From assembly GCF_002162355.1 (NCBI RefSeq), contig NZ_CP021434.1, positions 466,501 to 530,500 of the forward strand: a stretch of DNA of 64,000 nucleotides, in the 5' to 3' direction. How positions within the stretch are numbered: the stretch's first letter is position 1; each line of letters opens with the position of its first letter. The stretch comes from Tumebacillus avium (lineage in GTDB: Bacteria; Bacillota; Bacilli; Tumebacillales; Tumebacillaceae). Under the pieces are notes generated by a model. That model was not told the DNA's origin and made no database searches. It was given only the letters and a program-made list of their open reading frames with translations. Shown here piece after piece: positions 56,301-64,000 of the stretch. The position numbers and the translations under genes are program-made.

Positions 56301-59300
56301 GTCGTACGTATACGAGGTGACCAGGCCTTCCGGGTCGGTCATCGACTGGATCTGGCTGCGCGAGTCGTAGGTGTAGGCGATGACGCGTCCTTCCGGGTCG
56401 GTGAGCTTCGTGCGGTTGCCAACTGCGTCATACTCGTACGCAACCGTTTTGCTCAGTTGCGGGTTGGTGACTGCGGTGATGCGGTTGAGCTGGTCATACG
56501 CGTAAAGTTCTTCCAGCCCGCCGTTTTTCGCGCGGGTCAGGCGGCCGATCTCGTCGTATTCGAAGACGGACGGCGTCTCGCCTTGGTTTTGAATCTGAGT
56601 CAGCAGTTGGCGCTCATCGTACACATACTCGGTACGCTTGCCGAGCGCGTCGATGCGGGCCGTCTGGTTGCCCATTTTGTCATACTCAAAACGGGTGATG
56701 CCGTTTTCACCGTCTTTTTCAGACGTGACGTTCGACATCGCATCGTACGTCCAGACGGTGGTCTGGCCGAGCGGGTCGATCTGCTCGGTCTGGTTGCCCA
56801 TCGCGTCGTAGCGGTAGGCGGTGACGCCTTTTTTCGCATCGGTGACGGTGGTCAGGCGACCCAGTGCATCATACGCGTAGGACGTTGCCACGCCGTTGGC
56901 ATCGACCATGCCTGTCACGTTGCCCATGGCGTCATAGGAGGTGGTGGTGACCTTGCCTTCGCGGTCTTTCACTGCCACTTCGCGGTTGGACGCATCGTAG
57001 GTGTACTCTTTGGCCACCCCGTCATGGTCGATCTCGCGCAGCAGGTTGTTTTCCCCGTCGTACTCGTAGCTGGTGGTAAAACCGCCCGTGTCGGTCGTTG
57101 CGGTCAGGCGGTTCAGCTTGTCATACGCCAGCTTCGTCTCGCGGTTCATCACGTCGACGATGCGGGTGAGGTTGCTGTTCTTGTCGTATTCATACGTCGT
57201 CTGCTGGTTGAGCGGATTTTTCACCGCGGTCAGACGGTTGGCATCGTCATAGACGTAGCTCCACGTCTGCTCCAGCTCGTTGGTGCGGGTGAGCAGGTTG
57301 CCGTTCTTGTCATACGTCAGCGCCGTCTTGTAGCCTTTCGGATCGGTCACTTCGGTCAGACGGCCCAGCGCGTCGTACTGGTACTGGGCAAAATGGCCGC
57401 GCGGGTTGGTCTTTTTGGTCAGACGGCCCAGCGTGTCATACTCAAATTTCGTCTCGCCGTTGCCCGCGTCTTTCTGCAGCATGACTTGCCCGACCAAATT
57501 GTACTCGGTGCGTTCGGTCGCGCCGTTGGGCAAGCGAACTTCGGTAAAGCGGCCTTGCGGGTCATACGTGTAGGTGGTGACGCCGTTTGCTTTGTCGGTC
57601 ACCGTCAAAACGCGGCCCAGCGCATCGTACGTGTAGCGCGTGGTGTGTTTGAGGAGGTCGGTTTCCGAGGTGAGCTGACCCAGCGCGTCGTAAGCAAACG
57701 CGATCTCGCCGTCCGGCGTGACCGTCTTGGTCAGGCGGTTGGCTGCGTCGTATTCATAGCGCGTCTCGTGATTGCGGGAGTTGGTGAACGACACCAGATT
57801 GCCCGCTGCATCGTATTGGTAGCGCACTTTCAGGTTCTCGTCTTTGACCACTTCGGTGGTGCGGGCGGTCAGGTCGTAGTTGTAGGTGACCTTGTGCCCT
57901 TTCGGATCTTCCACGCCGGAGAGACGCCCGGCATCGTCGTAGCTAAAGGTATAGACGTTGCCCAGCGGATCTTTTTGCGTGAGGATCTGCCCGGACGGGT
58001 TATAGGTGTAGGTCGTCGTCTTCCCGCGCGGGTCTTTGGTCGAGAGCAGCTGCCCTTTTTTGTCATAGGCATACTCGGTCTCGCCGCCGGCTTGGTTGAT
58101 CTGCTTTTTCATTCGGCCGGCTTCGTCGTATTCGTAACGGGTGGTTAAGCCGCCAAACGTCTCGGAGGTCTTGTTCCCCGTCACATCATACGTGTATGTC
58201 GTGGTGCGGTTCAGCGGGTCGGTGACCGACTCCAGCTGCCCGATGACGTTGTATTTGTAGCTGGTCACGCGCCCTTCGGCATCGGTGACGGTCAGCGGGT
58301 TGCCGAGGTCGTCGTAGGTGTAGGTCTCGGTGCGGCCGGCCTGGTCTTTCTTGGTCAGCACCTGGCCGTCGGCGTCATAAGTGAAGGAAACGCTTTGGTT
58401 CTTGGCATCGGTGACCGTCTCCACGAGACCTGCCGCGTTGTAGGCGTATTTCGTCTCCTGCTGCAGCGGGTTGATCTCTTTGGTCACGCGGCCCAGCGCG
58501 TCACGCTCGTAGCGCGTGGTGCCTTTGGGCGTGGTGAGCGCGGCGACGTTGCCGTAGATGTCATACTCATAAGTGGTGGCGATGACGCCGGTGCCGGATT
58601 TGCTTTCCAGGCGACCGTTTTCATCCCATTTGTAGGTGACGGTGCGTCCGCCCGGATAGGTGGCCGAAGCCAATTGCCCCAGCGGCGTATAGGTGTAAGC
58701 GGTGGTGCGGTCGCCCGGTTCGATTTTTCTCGCCAGTTGACCCAAGTCGTTGTATTCGTACTCGATGAGGTTGTTTTGCTCATCGTACTCACGGACCAGG
58801 CGGCCTTTGTCATACTCGGCCCGCGTCTTCAGCCCCATCGGGCCGGTGGTGACAGAAGGCTTGAGGTTGCCGCCTTGATACTCCATGGTTAAGCTTTTGC
58901 CGCCCGGGTATTTCACTTCCTTCAGACGGTTGGAGTTGTCGTACTGGAAGGTGGTGACTTGCCCTTTGGGATCGGTCATGTCGGACAGTTCTGCATAGTC
59001 GTTGTAGTCAAATGTCGACACGCGGTTGGCGTTGTCTGTGCGGGACAAGACAACCTGCCAGAACCACGACACTTCGTTGGTCGTGACTTTGCCGCTCGGC
59101 TCTTTGACCGACTGCACAGCGCCACGGTCGGTGTAGGTGTATTCCCAAACTCCGCCCGGCTGTTCGACGCGGGTCGGCTTGTCAAACACCGCGTGGTACT
59201 GGATGCGCGTTTCGCGTCCCATCGGCTCGACGCGGCGGGTCATGTTGCCTTTCGCATCGTATTCCATCGTCGTGGTGCCTTTGGGCGTCGTCAGCGACGT

Positions 59301-60539
59301 GACTTTGCCGTCCGCGTTGTACGCGTAGGACGTGGTTGTGCCGTCCGGATCGACTTTTTGCGTGATTTTCTTGTTCGCGCCAATTGTGTAGAGGGTGCGA
59401 TGTCCGTCAAAATCGGTGCGGGTCACTTGGTTGCCTGCATAGGCGTAAGCGTAGATCGTGCGTTTTTTCGCATCTTTGATCGCGGAGACTTTGCCGCCGC
59501 TGTATTCGAAATAGGTCGCCACGCCGTTTTCCGCACGCGAGGTGATGCGGTGGCTGCCATCGTAGGTGTATTCCACCTTCGAGCCGTCCGGACGGGTGAC
59601 TTTCGTTAAGTTTTCATTGGAGTCATAGCCATAATAGTAAACCAGTCCGCCGAGATCGGTGACGCTGTAGACGAGGGACGAAGCGCCCTGGTAGCCAAAC
59701 GCCAGATAGGGGCGGGTGTTGCCTTGCAGTTTCTTCATCCTGCCCTGCTCATCATAGTCGATGAACATGGTCAGACCGGTTACATTGTCCGCGTAGCGCA
59801 GCAGTTTGCCTGCTGTCTTCGGCGCGTCGGTGCGCCACTTGGCGTAGTAGCCGTGGAACGCGTAGTTCGTGCCGCCCAGCGGTTCGCGGAGCAGATAGTC
59901 GGTCGGCCCGCGGCGGACCAGCTCCTTTTTGTTGGAGGCGTCTTGCGCCGCATAGCTGCCGAGGTGCAGCGGATACCAGATCGTATCATCGCCGTCATAC
60001 GTCTCGACGATCATGTCGGGATCGTTTTTCGTGTAGACGTACGATTCGGTCGTGCCGTTCGCTTGCAGGTCTGCCATCGCAAAATCAGCGAAGATCTGCA
60101 GACGGCGCTCCTGCGGAATCGACCAGCCGTGGCCGAACATCGTCTCGTTGTCCGTCTTGTCACTGGTGTACGAGCGGGCGATTTCCAGCTTCGGCCCATA
60201 TGACGTATAGGAAAAATCAGTTTCGGTCAGCACCAACGCCCCGGTGGCGATGTTGACCGGCTCCTGCGGCGTCACCGGGGCAGGATCTGCCACATCGACG
60301 ATCGGCGTGTTGCCCGTGCCGCCGGTGGTGTGGTTTTGTCCGCTGACGGCGGAGCTCATGATCTCCCCGGCCGGGTCGAAAGTCTGGCCGTTTTCCGGCA
60401 GCCAATCGAGCAGCGGGTCCCACTCGCCTCCCGTTGCCGCAGCGCTGGCCGGTGTGGCAAAGCCCTGGAGCAGGGATGTCACGACAAGCGTCACGATCAT
60501 AAAGACCGATAGCGCCTGCCGTTTGAGTCGTTTACCCAT
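53367..60539 (-). CDS. Full-length secreted Rhs/YD-repeat polymorphic toxin
   Basis: 2390 residues, WapA/Rhs type. Signal peptide 1-35 (MGKRLKRQALSVFMIVTLVV); DUF6531-like entry domain near 105-185 (EPVNIATGALVLTETDFSYT); YD repeats from about 250 to 1900 forming the cocoon shell; two Asn/Gly-rich low-complexity inserts (about 1523-1600 and 1737-1783); RHS core (RFTTQDSWTGLGDLPQTLNR) near 1945; pre-toxin segment; HINT protease-like domain about 2145-2279 (CFPEGTLVETEDGPKPIEEI to WVHNE); and a 110-residue tip with AGHEKGGQGPHFNVRPAGDT, resembling HNH/endonuclease VII-type toxins. ATG 60539 has GGGAGGG 9 nt upstream. Sec-dependent export and wall attachment are expected, as for WapA. Imm50 follows. 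Confidence 0.92.
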   Translation of the reverse strand: MGKRLKRQALSVFMIVTLVVTSLLQGFATPASAAATGGEWDPLLDWLPENGQTFDPAGEIMSSAVSGQNHTTGGTGNTPIVDVADPAPVTPQEPVNIATGALVLTETDFSYTSYGPKLEIARSYTSDKTDNETMFGHGWSIPQERRLQIFADFAMADLQANGTTESYVYTKNDPDMIVETYDGDDTIWYPLHLGSYAAQDASNKKELVRRGPTDYLLREPLGGTNYAFHGYYAKWRTDAPKTAGKLLRYADNVTGLTMFIDYDEQGRMKKLQGNTRPYLAFGYQGASSLVYSVTDLGGLVYYYGYDSNENLTKVTRPDGSKVEYTYDGSHRITSRAENGVATYFEYSGGKVSAIKDAKKRTIYAYAYAGNQVTRTDFDGHRTLYTIGANKKITQKVDPDGTTTSYAYNADGKVTSLTTPKGTTTMEYDAKGNMTRRVEPMGRETRIQYHAVFDKPTRVEQPGGVWEYTYTDRGAVQSVKEPSGKVTTNEVSWFWQVVLSRTDNANRVSTFDYNDYAELSDMTDPKGQVTTFQYDNSNRLKEVKYPGGKSLTMEYQGGNLKPSVTTGPMGLKTRAEYDKGRLVREYDEQNNLIEYEYNDLGQLARKIEPGDRTTAYTYTPLGQLASATYPGGRTVTYKWDENGRLESKSGTGVIATTYEYDIYGNVAALTTPKGTTRYERDALGRVTKEINPLQQETKYAYNAAGLVETVTDAKNQSVSFTYDADGQVLTKKDQAGRTETYTYDDLGNPLTVTDAEGRVTSYKYNVIGQLESVTDPLNRTTTYTYDVTGNKTSETFGGLTTRYEYDEAGRMKKQINQAGGETEYAYDKKGQLLSTKDPRGKTTTYTYNPSGQILTQKDPLGNVYTFSYDDAGRLSGVEDPKGHKVTYNYDLTARTTEVVKDENLKVRYQYDAAGNLVSFTNSRNHETRYEYDAANRLTKTVTPDGEIAFAYDALGQLTSETDLLKHTTRYTYDALGRVLTVTDKANGVTTYTYDPQGRFTEVRLPNGATERTEYNLVGQVMLQKDAGNGETKFEYDTLGRLTKKTNPRGHFAQYQYDALGRLTEVTDPKGYKTALTYDKNGNLLTRTNELEQTWSYVYDDANRLTAVKNPLNQQTTYEYDKNSNLTRIVDVMNRETKLAYDKLNRLTATTDTGGFTTSYEYDGENNLLREIDHDGVAKEYTYDASNREVAVKDREGKVTTTSYDAMGNVTGMVDANGVATSYAYDALGRLTTVTDAKKGVTAYRYDAMGNQTEQIDPLGQTTVWTYDAMSNVTSEKDGENGITRFEYDKMGNQTARIDALGKRTEYVYDERQLLTQIQNQGETPSVFEYDEIGRLTRAKNGGLEELYAYDQLNRITAVTNPQLSKTVAYEYDAVGNRTKLTDPEGRVIAYTYDSRSQIQSMTDPEGLVTSYTYDPYGQVTEIKGGDQTVTSYTYDHNRRPTKIHTKTTTGVLSTFNYTYDGLGNILTQTEEDGAVTQFTYDELNRVVEALYPIEKIKTIRNTYYTPPLSKLFPDGADGSGDVDTAAPTVPQAAKSGNNAGNGEVKTPGGGNGNGGGNGNSGGKPDTPGNGNGKGNGNGGDKNPNSNGNGHAYGKNKRTGTDISDYSPQILQELGYPANYVPEDPDFFLNPVERVTYTYDAAGNRTSMTDDYGLVTYSYDKANRLTDVDGDSYTYDANGNLTSKMTAYGQVSYKYNADNLLTEVNYPDQTYVHYDYDAFGRKVSREEQYYDLNGPGASMGQGGTGTAAGGADNNGNAYGHDKNPNPGNGKGNANGRGNGNGNNGNSNGSGTTAGTGGVIKNYHLKQELTNYLYDGNNLLSEYNGATGETFAQYYRGADDQVVSRMMFGFQGRKEQGYLGNLRDRGHHLFYHYDGMGNVTDLTDYLGSEVLKYRYDAFGGVFTQLWTPYNQVGLTGKSYDIKASLMDYSARWYSPSVGRFTTQDSWTGLGDLPQTLNRYAYALNNPINITDPSGHAPCYEDDNGDLRCGYSPNPDDWGNRGGGGGTGSNDDGWYPPDPLPPPNPDEVEPPPLPAWMNKDGRIASLLEKAGISPQQMSIILQLLSAGVDSIPVLGNIKSAIEAITGYDIITGEKLGFWERAASGVTALIPGGGALKNALSAGMKSAKALDKAVNLERRTKDAALLGKTCNCFPEGTLVETEDGPKPIEEIQTGDKVLAKDEVTGEVAYQSVEGTFSRVAEEVYTITFDNQTVEATDDHPFYVHNKGWVRTVNLQPGDQLETASGMLLEIRKIEVEKKQTKVYNFSVENFHSYFVSDLKIWVHNEKCDLLSRNAAFRAAKRDADIPNGQQPQAVTREEMRTAEYEGGHVIKDKNGGIIETREYHFTNTKGEKIVIQDHGAGHEKGGQGPHFNVRPAGDTRTGKVAGTKEHYPFKK
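54130..55470 (-). repeat. Long Rhs core repeat, full-gene copy
   Basis: The counterpart of 51475-52790; the shorter stretches at 48840-49867 and 46880-47423 are further copies. Codons are conserved with few changes, consistent with recent duplication or ongoing gene conversion. Confidence 0.8.
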
Positions 60540-60642
60540 TCCTTTTGTCCCTCCCATGATTAGGTATAGATAGGTAATAATGCCTACTATCTTTTTCGTC
60601 ATGGGGTGACAAAGTCCTATAGAGGAATTAGCCAAATTTAAA

Positions 60643-60683
60643 AAAGAGCCAAATCCGCATTCACAAGCAGGAGTTGGCTCTTT
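60643..60683. terminator. Hairpin upstream of the Rhs gene
   Basis: Ten-bp stem AAAGAGCCAA (60643-60652) with 60674-60683 and 21-nt loop, A-rich before and TTTG after. Its transcript is uncertain since only gene remnants adjoin it. Confidence 0.5.
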
Positions 60684-60698
60684 GTAGGGCAAGCAGGC

Positions 60699-60797
60699 GA
60701 GATGCCGAATTGGGCGAGGACGGCATCTCCGGCGGGGTGGCCGTAGGTGTCGTTGATGCGCTTGAAGTAGTCGATGTCGATTAAAAGGAGCGCAAGC
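60699..60797 (-). pseudogene. GGDEF-domain gene fragment
   Basis: Reads [20 protein letters not shown] then [11 protein letters not shown] on the minus strand, a 33-codon piece of a diguanylate cyclase closely matching the intact gene at 61934-63034 (nt 62230-62330). Both ends are abrupt; the 5' side abuts an IS3 transposase remnant. Confidence 0.8.
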
Positions 60798-60805
60798 GGC
60801 CCAAA

Positions 60806-60906
60806 GAAGAATTGAACAGTATATTCGCTTCTACAACCATGAGCGTGGCCAACGAAAATTCAACAAGCTGACGCCTGTTGAATACAGACGTCAGCTTGCG
60901 GTCTAA
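60806..60906 (+). pseudogene. IS3-family transposase C-terminal remnant
   Basis: Plus-strand reading [20 protein letters not shown] then TPVEYRRQLAV and TAA at 60904-60906, the typical end of an IS3/IS150-group OrfB integrase (YI-x-FYN-x-x-R...L-x-PVEYR). The catalytic DDE domain is missing and the sequence joins a GGDEF fragment upstream. The following AGGTGTTTTTTCTGTGTCGTAC-like end region fits the IS 3' end. Confidence 0.78.
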
Positions 60907-60992
60907 CTAGGTGTTTTTTCTGTGTCGTACAAAATCGTGGCTTGACTACCCCAATGGAATAGATTGAGAAGTTTCACACGCTAACCTCCCCT

Positions 60993-61361
60993 TTAGTTCA
61001 TTTCCTTTCGCCAATCGTACTTGTCCTTCCTTACATCCAGTTTGTGCCCGTTTATGACTACGGTATGTTCGTCGGTCCAAACTGCTTTTACATCTTCCCT
61101 GCGGTACTCCCAATAGATATTTTCTCGCTCGTTCGTTTCAGCGGTCACAAGCTCTCCTCGGATACTAAAATCAGTCGTTGCTCCACCGTTGACCAAGTAA
61201 AACTCAATTGTGTATGTCATGTTCGGGGAATTCGTTTGGCTCAAGTACTCTCCTTCAGGCAACCGATTCATCGAATAGAAGAAGTAATAGACGGTAAAAA
61301 CGAGTGATACTATTACCAAAATCAAAAACGTCATACATCCCAGTAGAAATTTCCTCTTCAA
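60993..61361 (-). CDS. DUF5412-family protein
   Basis: 122 residues. N-terminal membrane helix (FLLGCMTFLILVIVSLVFTV) then an extracytoplasmic domain with LPEGEYLSQTNSPNMTYTIE, YLVNGGATTDFSIRGELVTA and WTDEHTVVINGHKLDVRKDK, the pattern of DUF5412. Function unknown. The TTG start at 61361 has AGGGGGGG 5-6 nt upstream. Single gene next to the IS remnant. Confidence 0.82.
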   Translation of the reverse strand: MKRKFLLGCMTFLILVIVSLVFTVYYFFYSMNRLPEGEYLSQTNSPNMTYTIEFYLVNGGATTDFSIRGELVTAETNERENIYWEYRREDVKAVWTDEHTVVINGHKLDVRKDKYDWRKEMN

Positions 61362-61385
61362 CTTATCCCCCCCTTAACTCAAACG

Positions 61386-61871
61386 CTAGGAAGATGTGGT
61401 ATACCTTACCACTTCCCGCCAAACGTCTAGGAAGTCGGAGGCGTTGTCCTTGTTTTCCTTGTAACTGATGCGGGAATCGAGATACCCTTGCAGAATTCCT
61501 TCCAACTTAGTCAGGTATTGCTTCATCTCGCTCTCGGGGCCACCTGACAGGAGGAATCTGCCGATCGCAGCATTGGGAGGGTGGTACCCGGATGCCGGAA
61601 TAAGTGAAGGGTCTTTGATATCTTGGTTTAAAAGATCCGCTTCACGCGATAAGGCAAACGTTTCGGCCTCCAAACGGGCAAGAGCTTGCACATTCCCCGT
61701 CTTCTTATACGCGGCAATATCAAGTAACGTGAGACTGATTGTACTGAACAACTGAGCATGGCGTTGCGACTGGTACTCGGAATGAACTTTATACTGCCAA
61801 TAGATGACACATGTTTGTCCGAGTATGATGAATATTAGGATAACAAAAAACGCACGCCTGACTTTGATCAT
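61386..61871 (-). CDS. Hypothetical membrane-anchored protein
   Basis: 161 residues: MIKVRRAFFVILIFIILGQT anchors the protein, followed by a helical extracytoplasmic domain (FSTISLTLLDIAAYKKTGNV, QALARLEAETFALSREADLL). The helical sensor-like domain after one membrane helix recalls four-helix sensory modules, but it lacks a cytoplasmic output. ATG 61871 with GGAGG 8 nt upstream. It follows the diguanylate cyclase gene after a weak hairpin. Confidence 0.75.
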   Translation of the reverse strand: MIKVRRAFFVILIFIILGQTCVIYWQYKVHSEYQSQRHAQLFSTISLTLLDIAAYKKTGNVQALARLEAETFALSREADLLNQDIKDPSLIPASGYHPPNAAIGRFLLSGGPESEMKQYLTKLEGILQGYLDSRISYKENKDNASDFLDVWREVVRYTTSS

Positions 61872-61896
61872 GTTCAAAACCTCCAAGATAGAAGAA

Positions 61897-61921
61897 TACT
61901 CCCTGTTACATACAGGGAGTA
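61897..61921 (-). terminator. Hairpin after the diguanylate cyclase gene
   Basis: Ten-bp stem TACTCCCTGT with its complement, 5-nt loop; the minus-strand tail TTCTTC is weak, so readthrough into the next gene is likely. Confidence 0.5.
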
Positions 61922-61933
61922 TCATGTCTGTAT

Positions 61934-63034
61934 TCATCCAGCAAACTGCACCTGATTGCGGCCAGCGTGTTTGGCGAGATAAAGCGCCTCATCCGCCTGC
62001 TTAATCAACTGCTCGGTCGTCTGCCCACTCCCTTGCAGTTGGGAGACGCCGACTGACACGGTGATGTTGATACGCATCCCATCTGGCAGCACAAAGGGTC
62101 GCTCCTCTACCGCACGACGAATCCGCTCGGCGATCTGGGACGTCAGCGCACGGTCGCATCCGGGCAAGATCACGCTGAACTCTTCCCCGCCGTTGCGGGA
62201 GATGATGTCGACCGCGCGGCAGCTCTCGGCGAGCACTTGGCCGAGCTGGGCGAGGACGGCATCTCCGGCGGGGTGGCCGTAGGTGTCGTTGGTGCGCTTG
62301 AAGTAGTCGATGTCGATCAAAAGGAGCGCCAGCGACTGACGCTGCTCGGTCGCTTTTTGCACGGTGAGGTTGATCGCTTTATCAAAGGAACGGGCGTTGT
62401 TCAAACCGGTGAGGAAGTCGATGCTCGCCGTCTCCTCCAGGTCGGCAACGGACGCGTTCACGCGGCGCAGGAACAGGATCAGCATGCCGGAGATGATCAG
62501 GGCTGTCCAGGAAGCGATCCAGAAGGCGGGCATGATCACCGACCAATACAGGGTGTGATTGAGCACGAACATATAAAAATGCACCGATATATAAAGAGCT
62601 CCAAACAGGTTCGCCAAGAGCGCTTTTTGGATCAAGGTTAGACTGGTTTTGCGGATCAAGAACGTGAAAAGAATCATGAAAAACAATCCGGCACACGCCC
62701 ACAGCGAGGACTCCGTGACCGGGTACAAGGTCAGACGGAAAAAGGTCACGATCGCTGCAGCGAAAAACGCGGTGAGCGGACGACCGATTAAGGCGGCCAG
62801 CAGGACCGGGATGTAGCGCAGGTCAACGATGACCGGCGGGATCTGCACCGAATACGCCATGAGGAGCACTCCGATGCCGCCGACGACAGCGCCGGTGGTG
62901 ATCTGGCTCAACAAGCCTGCATCAGGAGCAAACGGCTTGTATCTGCGCGCCATCGAAGCGGAGCCTGCGAGGAAGATCATCGAGATCAAAATGCACATGT
63001 TCACGAACAGACTGCTGATAAACGTGAGAACCAA
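61934..63034 (-). CDS. Membrane diguanylate cyclase (5TM-LYT + GGDEF)
   Basis: 366 residues. Six or so N-terminal membrane helices (about 1-200; VLLAALIGRPLTAFFAAAIV resembles the 5TM-LYT sensor) and a C-terminal GGDEF domain (about 205-365) with [20 protein letters not shown], active site NGGEEF and the inhibitory RxxD (RAVD) five residues before it. It should make c-di-GMP from GTP under product inhibition. Start TTG 63034 with AGGGGAG 6 nt upstream. A fragment of the same domain lies at 60.7 kb. Confidence 0.92.
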   Translation of the reverse strand: MVLTFISSLFVNMCILISMIFLAGSASMARRYKPFAPDAGLLSQITTGAVVGGIGVLLMAYSVQIPPVIVDLRYIPVLLAALIGRPLTAFFAAAIVTFFRLTLYPVTESSLWACAGLFFMILFTFLIRKTSLTLIQKALLANLFGALYISVHFYMFVLNHTLYWSVIMPAFWIASWTALIISGMLILFLRRVNASVADLEETASIDFLTGLNNARSFDKAINLTVQKATEQRQSLALLLIDIDYFKRTNDTYGHPAGDAVLAQLGQVLAESCRAVDIISRNGGEEFSVILPGCDRALTSQIAERIRRAVEERPFVLPDGMRINITVSVGVSQLQGSGQTTEQLIKQADEALYLAKHAGRNQVQFAG

Positions 63035-63094
63035 GGTTCGCTCCCCTTTCTTATCAATTCTTTAGTCTGAGTTGATTGTACGATAAATCCCCAT

Positions 63095-63132
63095 AAAAAA
63101 ACACCACCGATTCGCGCGGAACCGGTGGTGTT
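63095..63132 (-). terminator. Terminator of the SLH-domain gene
   Basis: Ten-bp stem AACACCACCG/CGGTGGTGTT (63100-63109 with 63123-63132), then T7 on the minus strand. Confidence 0.88.
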
Positions 63133-63134
63133 TA

Positions 63135-64000
63135 TTAGTTGGAAGACACGCTCAGATTGGTCGCTTCGATCACGCGGGCGATGATGCTTTTGTTCAGTGC
63201 ATAGCCGCGGTTGAATTCCCGTTCCATCGCCAGTTCGGAGAGGTAATAGTCGGCGTTTTCAGCTTGCAACGAAGGCAAGCCCGGCACCCCTTGCAAGGCA
63301 GTCAGAAGCGCTGCGGCGTCATCCGCATCGAGCGCAGCGTTTGCACTCGTCAGCGCGGTTACCAGTGCTGCATTGCCCGTGTTGACGATCGTGACGACTC
63401 GCTGGATGTCTGCGAGGGTCTTCGGAGTCGGAAGCGCGTCGATCCCCTGCATGTAGAGGTCGGCGAGCACCGCTTGCGGGTAGGTGATGCCGGCATCTTT
63501 CAGCACGTCGATCAGTCCGGCCGGGTCGTTGGAGGATACCACTTCTTCGATGGTGAGCACGTTGACCACATCGATGGTCTGCTGCATCTCGACGCGGGTC
63601 AGATCGCGGTTGACTCTGTACTGCTTTTTAAGCAATGCATCCATGTACAACTCCTGGGTCGGTTCGAAGGAGCTGAGATGCTGGAAACTCTCGTCCTTCA
63701 AAGCGGCAAGCAGTTGAGCCGTCGGACTGTTGCGGATGACGTTATTTAGAGAGGTGAGATCCTCCAGAGTGTCCGTTCCGGTGCCTGTGCTCGGCTGGGT
63801 CGGCTCAGGGGTTGTGCCCGGTTCCGGTTGCGGCGCAGTCGGGTCTTGAGGAGCGCCGACCAGCGCGGTAAAGTTGGCAGCCATCACGGCAACCTCTTGG
63901 CGGGTCGCTTGGCTTTGCGGGTTGAAGTTGGTGCCGTCGCCGCGCATGAGCTTTTTCTCGATCGCGGTCTGGACGTACGCTTTGGCCCAAGAGGAGATCT
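63135..64000 (-). CDS. S-layer-homology domain protein, 5' end outside window
   Basis: At least 288 codons; the N-terminus is off the right edge. The visible start of the fragment (SSWAKAYVQTAIEKKLMRGD, then NFNPQSQATRQEVAVMAANF) is the end of an SLH module, which anchors proteins to secondary cell-wall polymer. A Pro/Thr-rich linker (PTAPQPEPGTTPEPTQPSTG) leads to a helical domain of about 200 residues ending NLSVSSN, with several T/N-rich repeats (ALVTALTSANAALDADDAAA) that I do not recognise. Confidence 0.85.
   Translation of the reverse strand, partial: ISSWAKAYVQTAIEKKLMRGDGTNFNPQSQATRQEVAVMAANFTALVGAPQDPTAPQPEPGTTPEPTQPSTGTGTDTLEDLTSLNNVIRNSPTAQLLAALKDESFQHLSSFEPTQELYMDALLKKQYRVNRDLTRVEMQQTIDVVNVLTIEEVVSSNDPAGLIDVLKDAGITYPQAVLADLYMQGIDALPTPKTLADIQRVVTIVNTGNAALVTALTSANAALDADDAAALLTALQGVPGLPSLQAENADYYLSELAMEREFNRGYALNKSIIARVIEATNLSVSSN

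Noticed and set aside
54816..58148. 1110-codon plus-strand ORF opposite the Rhs gene
   Set aside because: Val/Gly/Arg-rich shadow of YD-repeat coding; no ribosome site and no recognisable domain.
56000..59700. Short periodic repeats that could suggest a CRISPR or satellite
   Set aside because: The periodicity is that of YD-repeat codons (roughly 60-66 nt with variable sequence), fully explained by the Rhs protein.

Overview
The window looks like chromosome from a GC-rich, spore-forming member of the Bacillota, most likely an Alicyclobacillaceae-type organism such as Tumebacillus or a Brevibacillus-like relative. This is inferred from CotX/CotV-type spore coat genes, AGGAGG-type ribosome binding sites with frequent GTG and TTG starts, many T-tailed intrinsic terminators, an RsbR-type stressosome protein, an S-layer-homology protein and several HTH-TPR regulators. 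No rRNA, tRNA or CRISPR array was seen.

Layout. 1-5.4 kb: aldo/keto reductase (partial), an ArsR/DUF2087 regulator, a marR-MFS efflux operon, truncated haemoglobin, an SPFH protein with a small Arc-like protein. 5.2-9.1 kb: two tandem dynamin-like GTPases, split by one in-frame stop from what would otherwise be a DynA-like double dynamin, plus a small membrane protein. 9.2-10.7 kb: a LanC-like cyclase and a 50-residue precursor peptide with an FDLDL leader box, but no dehydratase nearby. 10.8-14.9 kb: an acidic hypothetical protein, a YcaQ-type DNA glycosylase-like protein, an HTH-TPR regulator followed by a structured RNA element, and an RsbR paralogue. 15-21.7 kb: a kleisin-kite-SMC operon of MukBEF/MksBEF type without a nuclease subunit. 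21.7-25.5 kb: two CotX paralogues, a small hypothetical protein, a DEAD-box helicase and a C39-like peptidase. 25.5-27.3 kb: an RRNPP-type HTH-TPR receptor with a Phr-like propeptide, and a divergent 29-codon mini-gene. 27.3-30.2 kb: an arsenic cluster arsI-arsR-arsB-arsC with a perfect operator palindrome and a second copy of the structured RNA between arsR and arsB. 30.3-36.6 kb: cell-wall amidase, ferritin-like protein, histidine phosphatase, M3 oligopeptidase, LysM protein. 36.7-43.4 kb: a defence-like island: DUF2357 nuclease + MrcB-type AAA GTPase + MazG-like pyrophosphohydrolase, then an AT-rich pair encoding an MBL hydrolase and a four-helix membrane protein. 43.6-46.7 kb: two divergent HTH-TPR regulators, one with its own Phr-like propeptide. 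46.7-60.5 kb: a polymorphic toxin locus with one full-length secreted Rhs/YD-repeat protein and three downstream displaced Rhs C-terminal cassettes, with matching immunity genes (Imm50, SMI1/KNR4, SUFU). 60.6-64 kb: remnants of a GGDEF gene and an IS3 transposase, a DUF5412 protein, a hypothetical membrane protein, a diguanylate cyclase and a partial SLH protein.

The genes point to four themes: peptide signalling (at least two receptor-propeptide pairs), envelope and spore biology, metalloid detoxification, and conflict (type IV restriction-like genes, possibly an orphan SMC complex, and contact-type toxins with swappable tips). The most unusual item is a roughly 170-nt element present twice, at 12.5 kb (minus) and 28.2 kb (plus). 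Both copies share a 24-nt identical 5' block, a GC-rich closing helix that shows compensatory change between copies, a common apical hairpin and an eight-T terminator.
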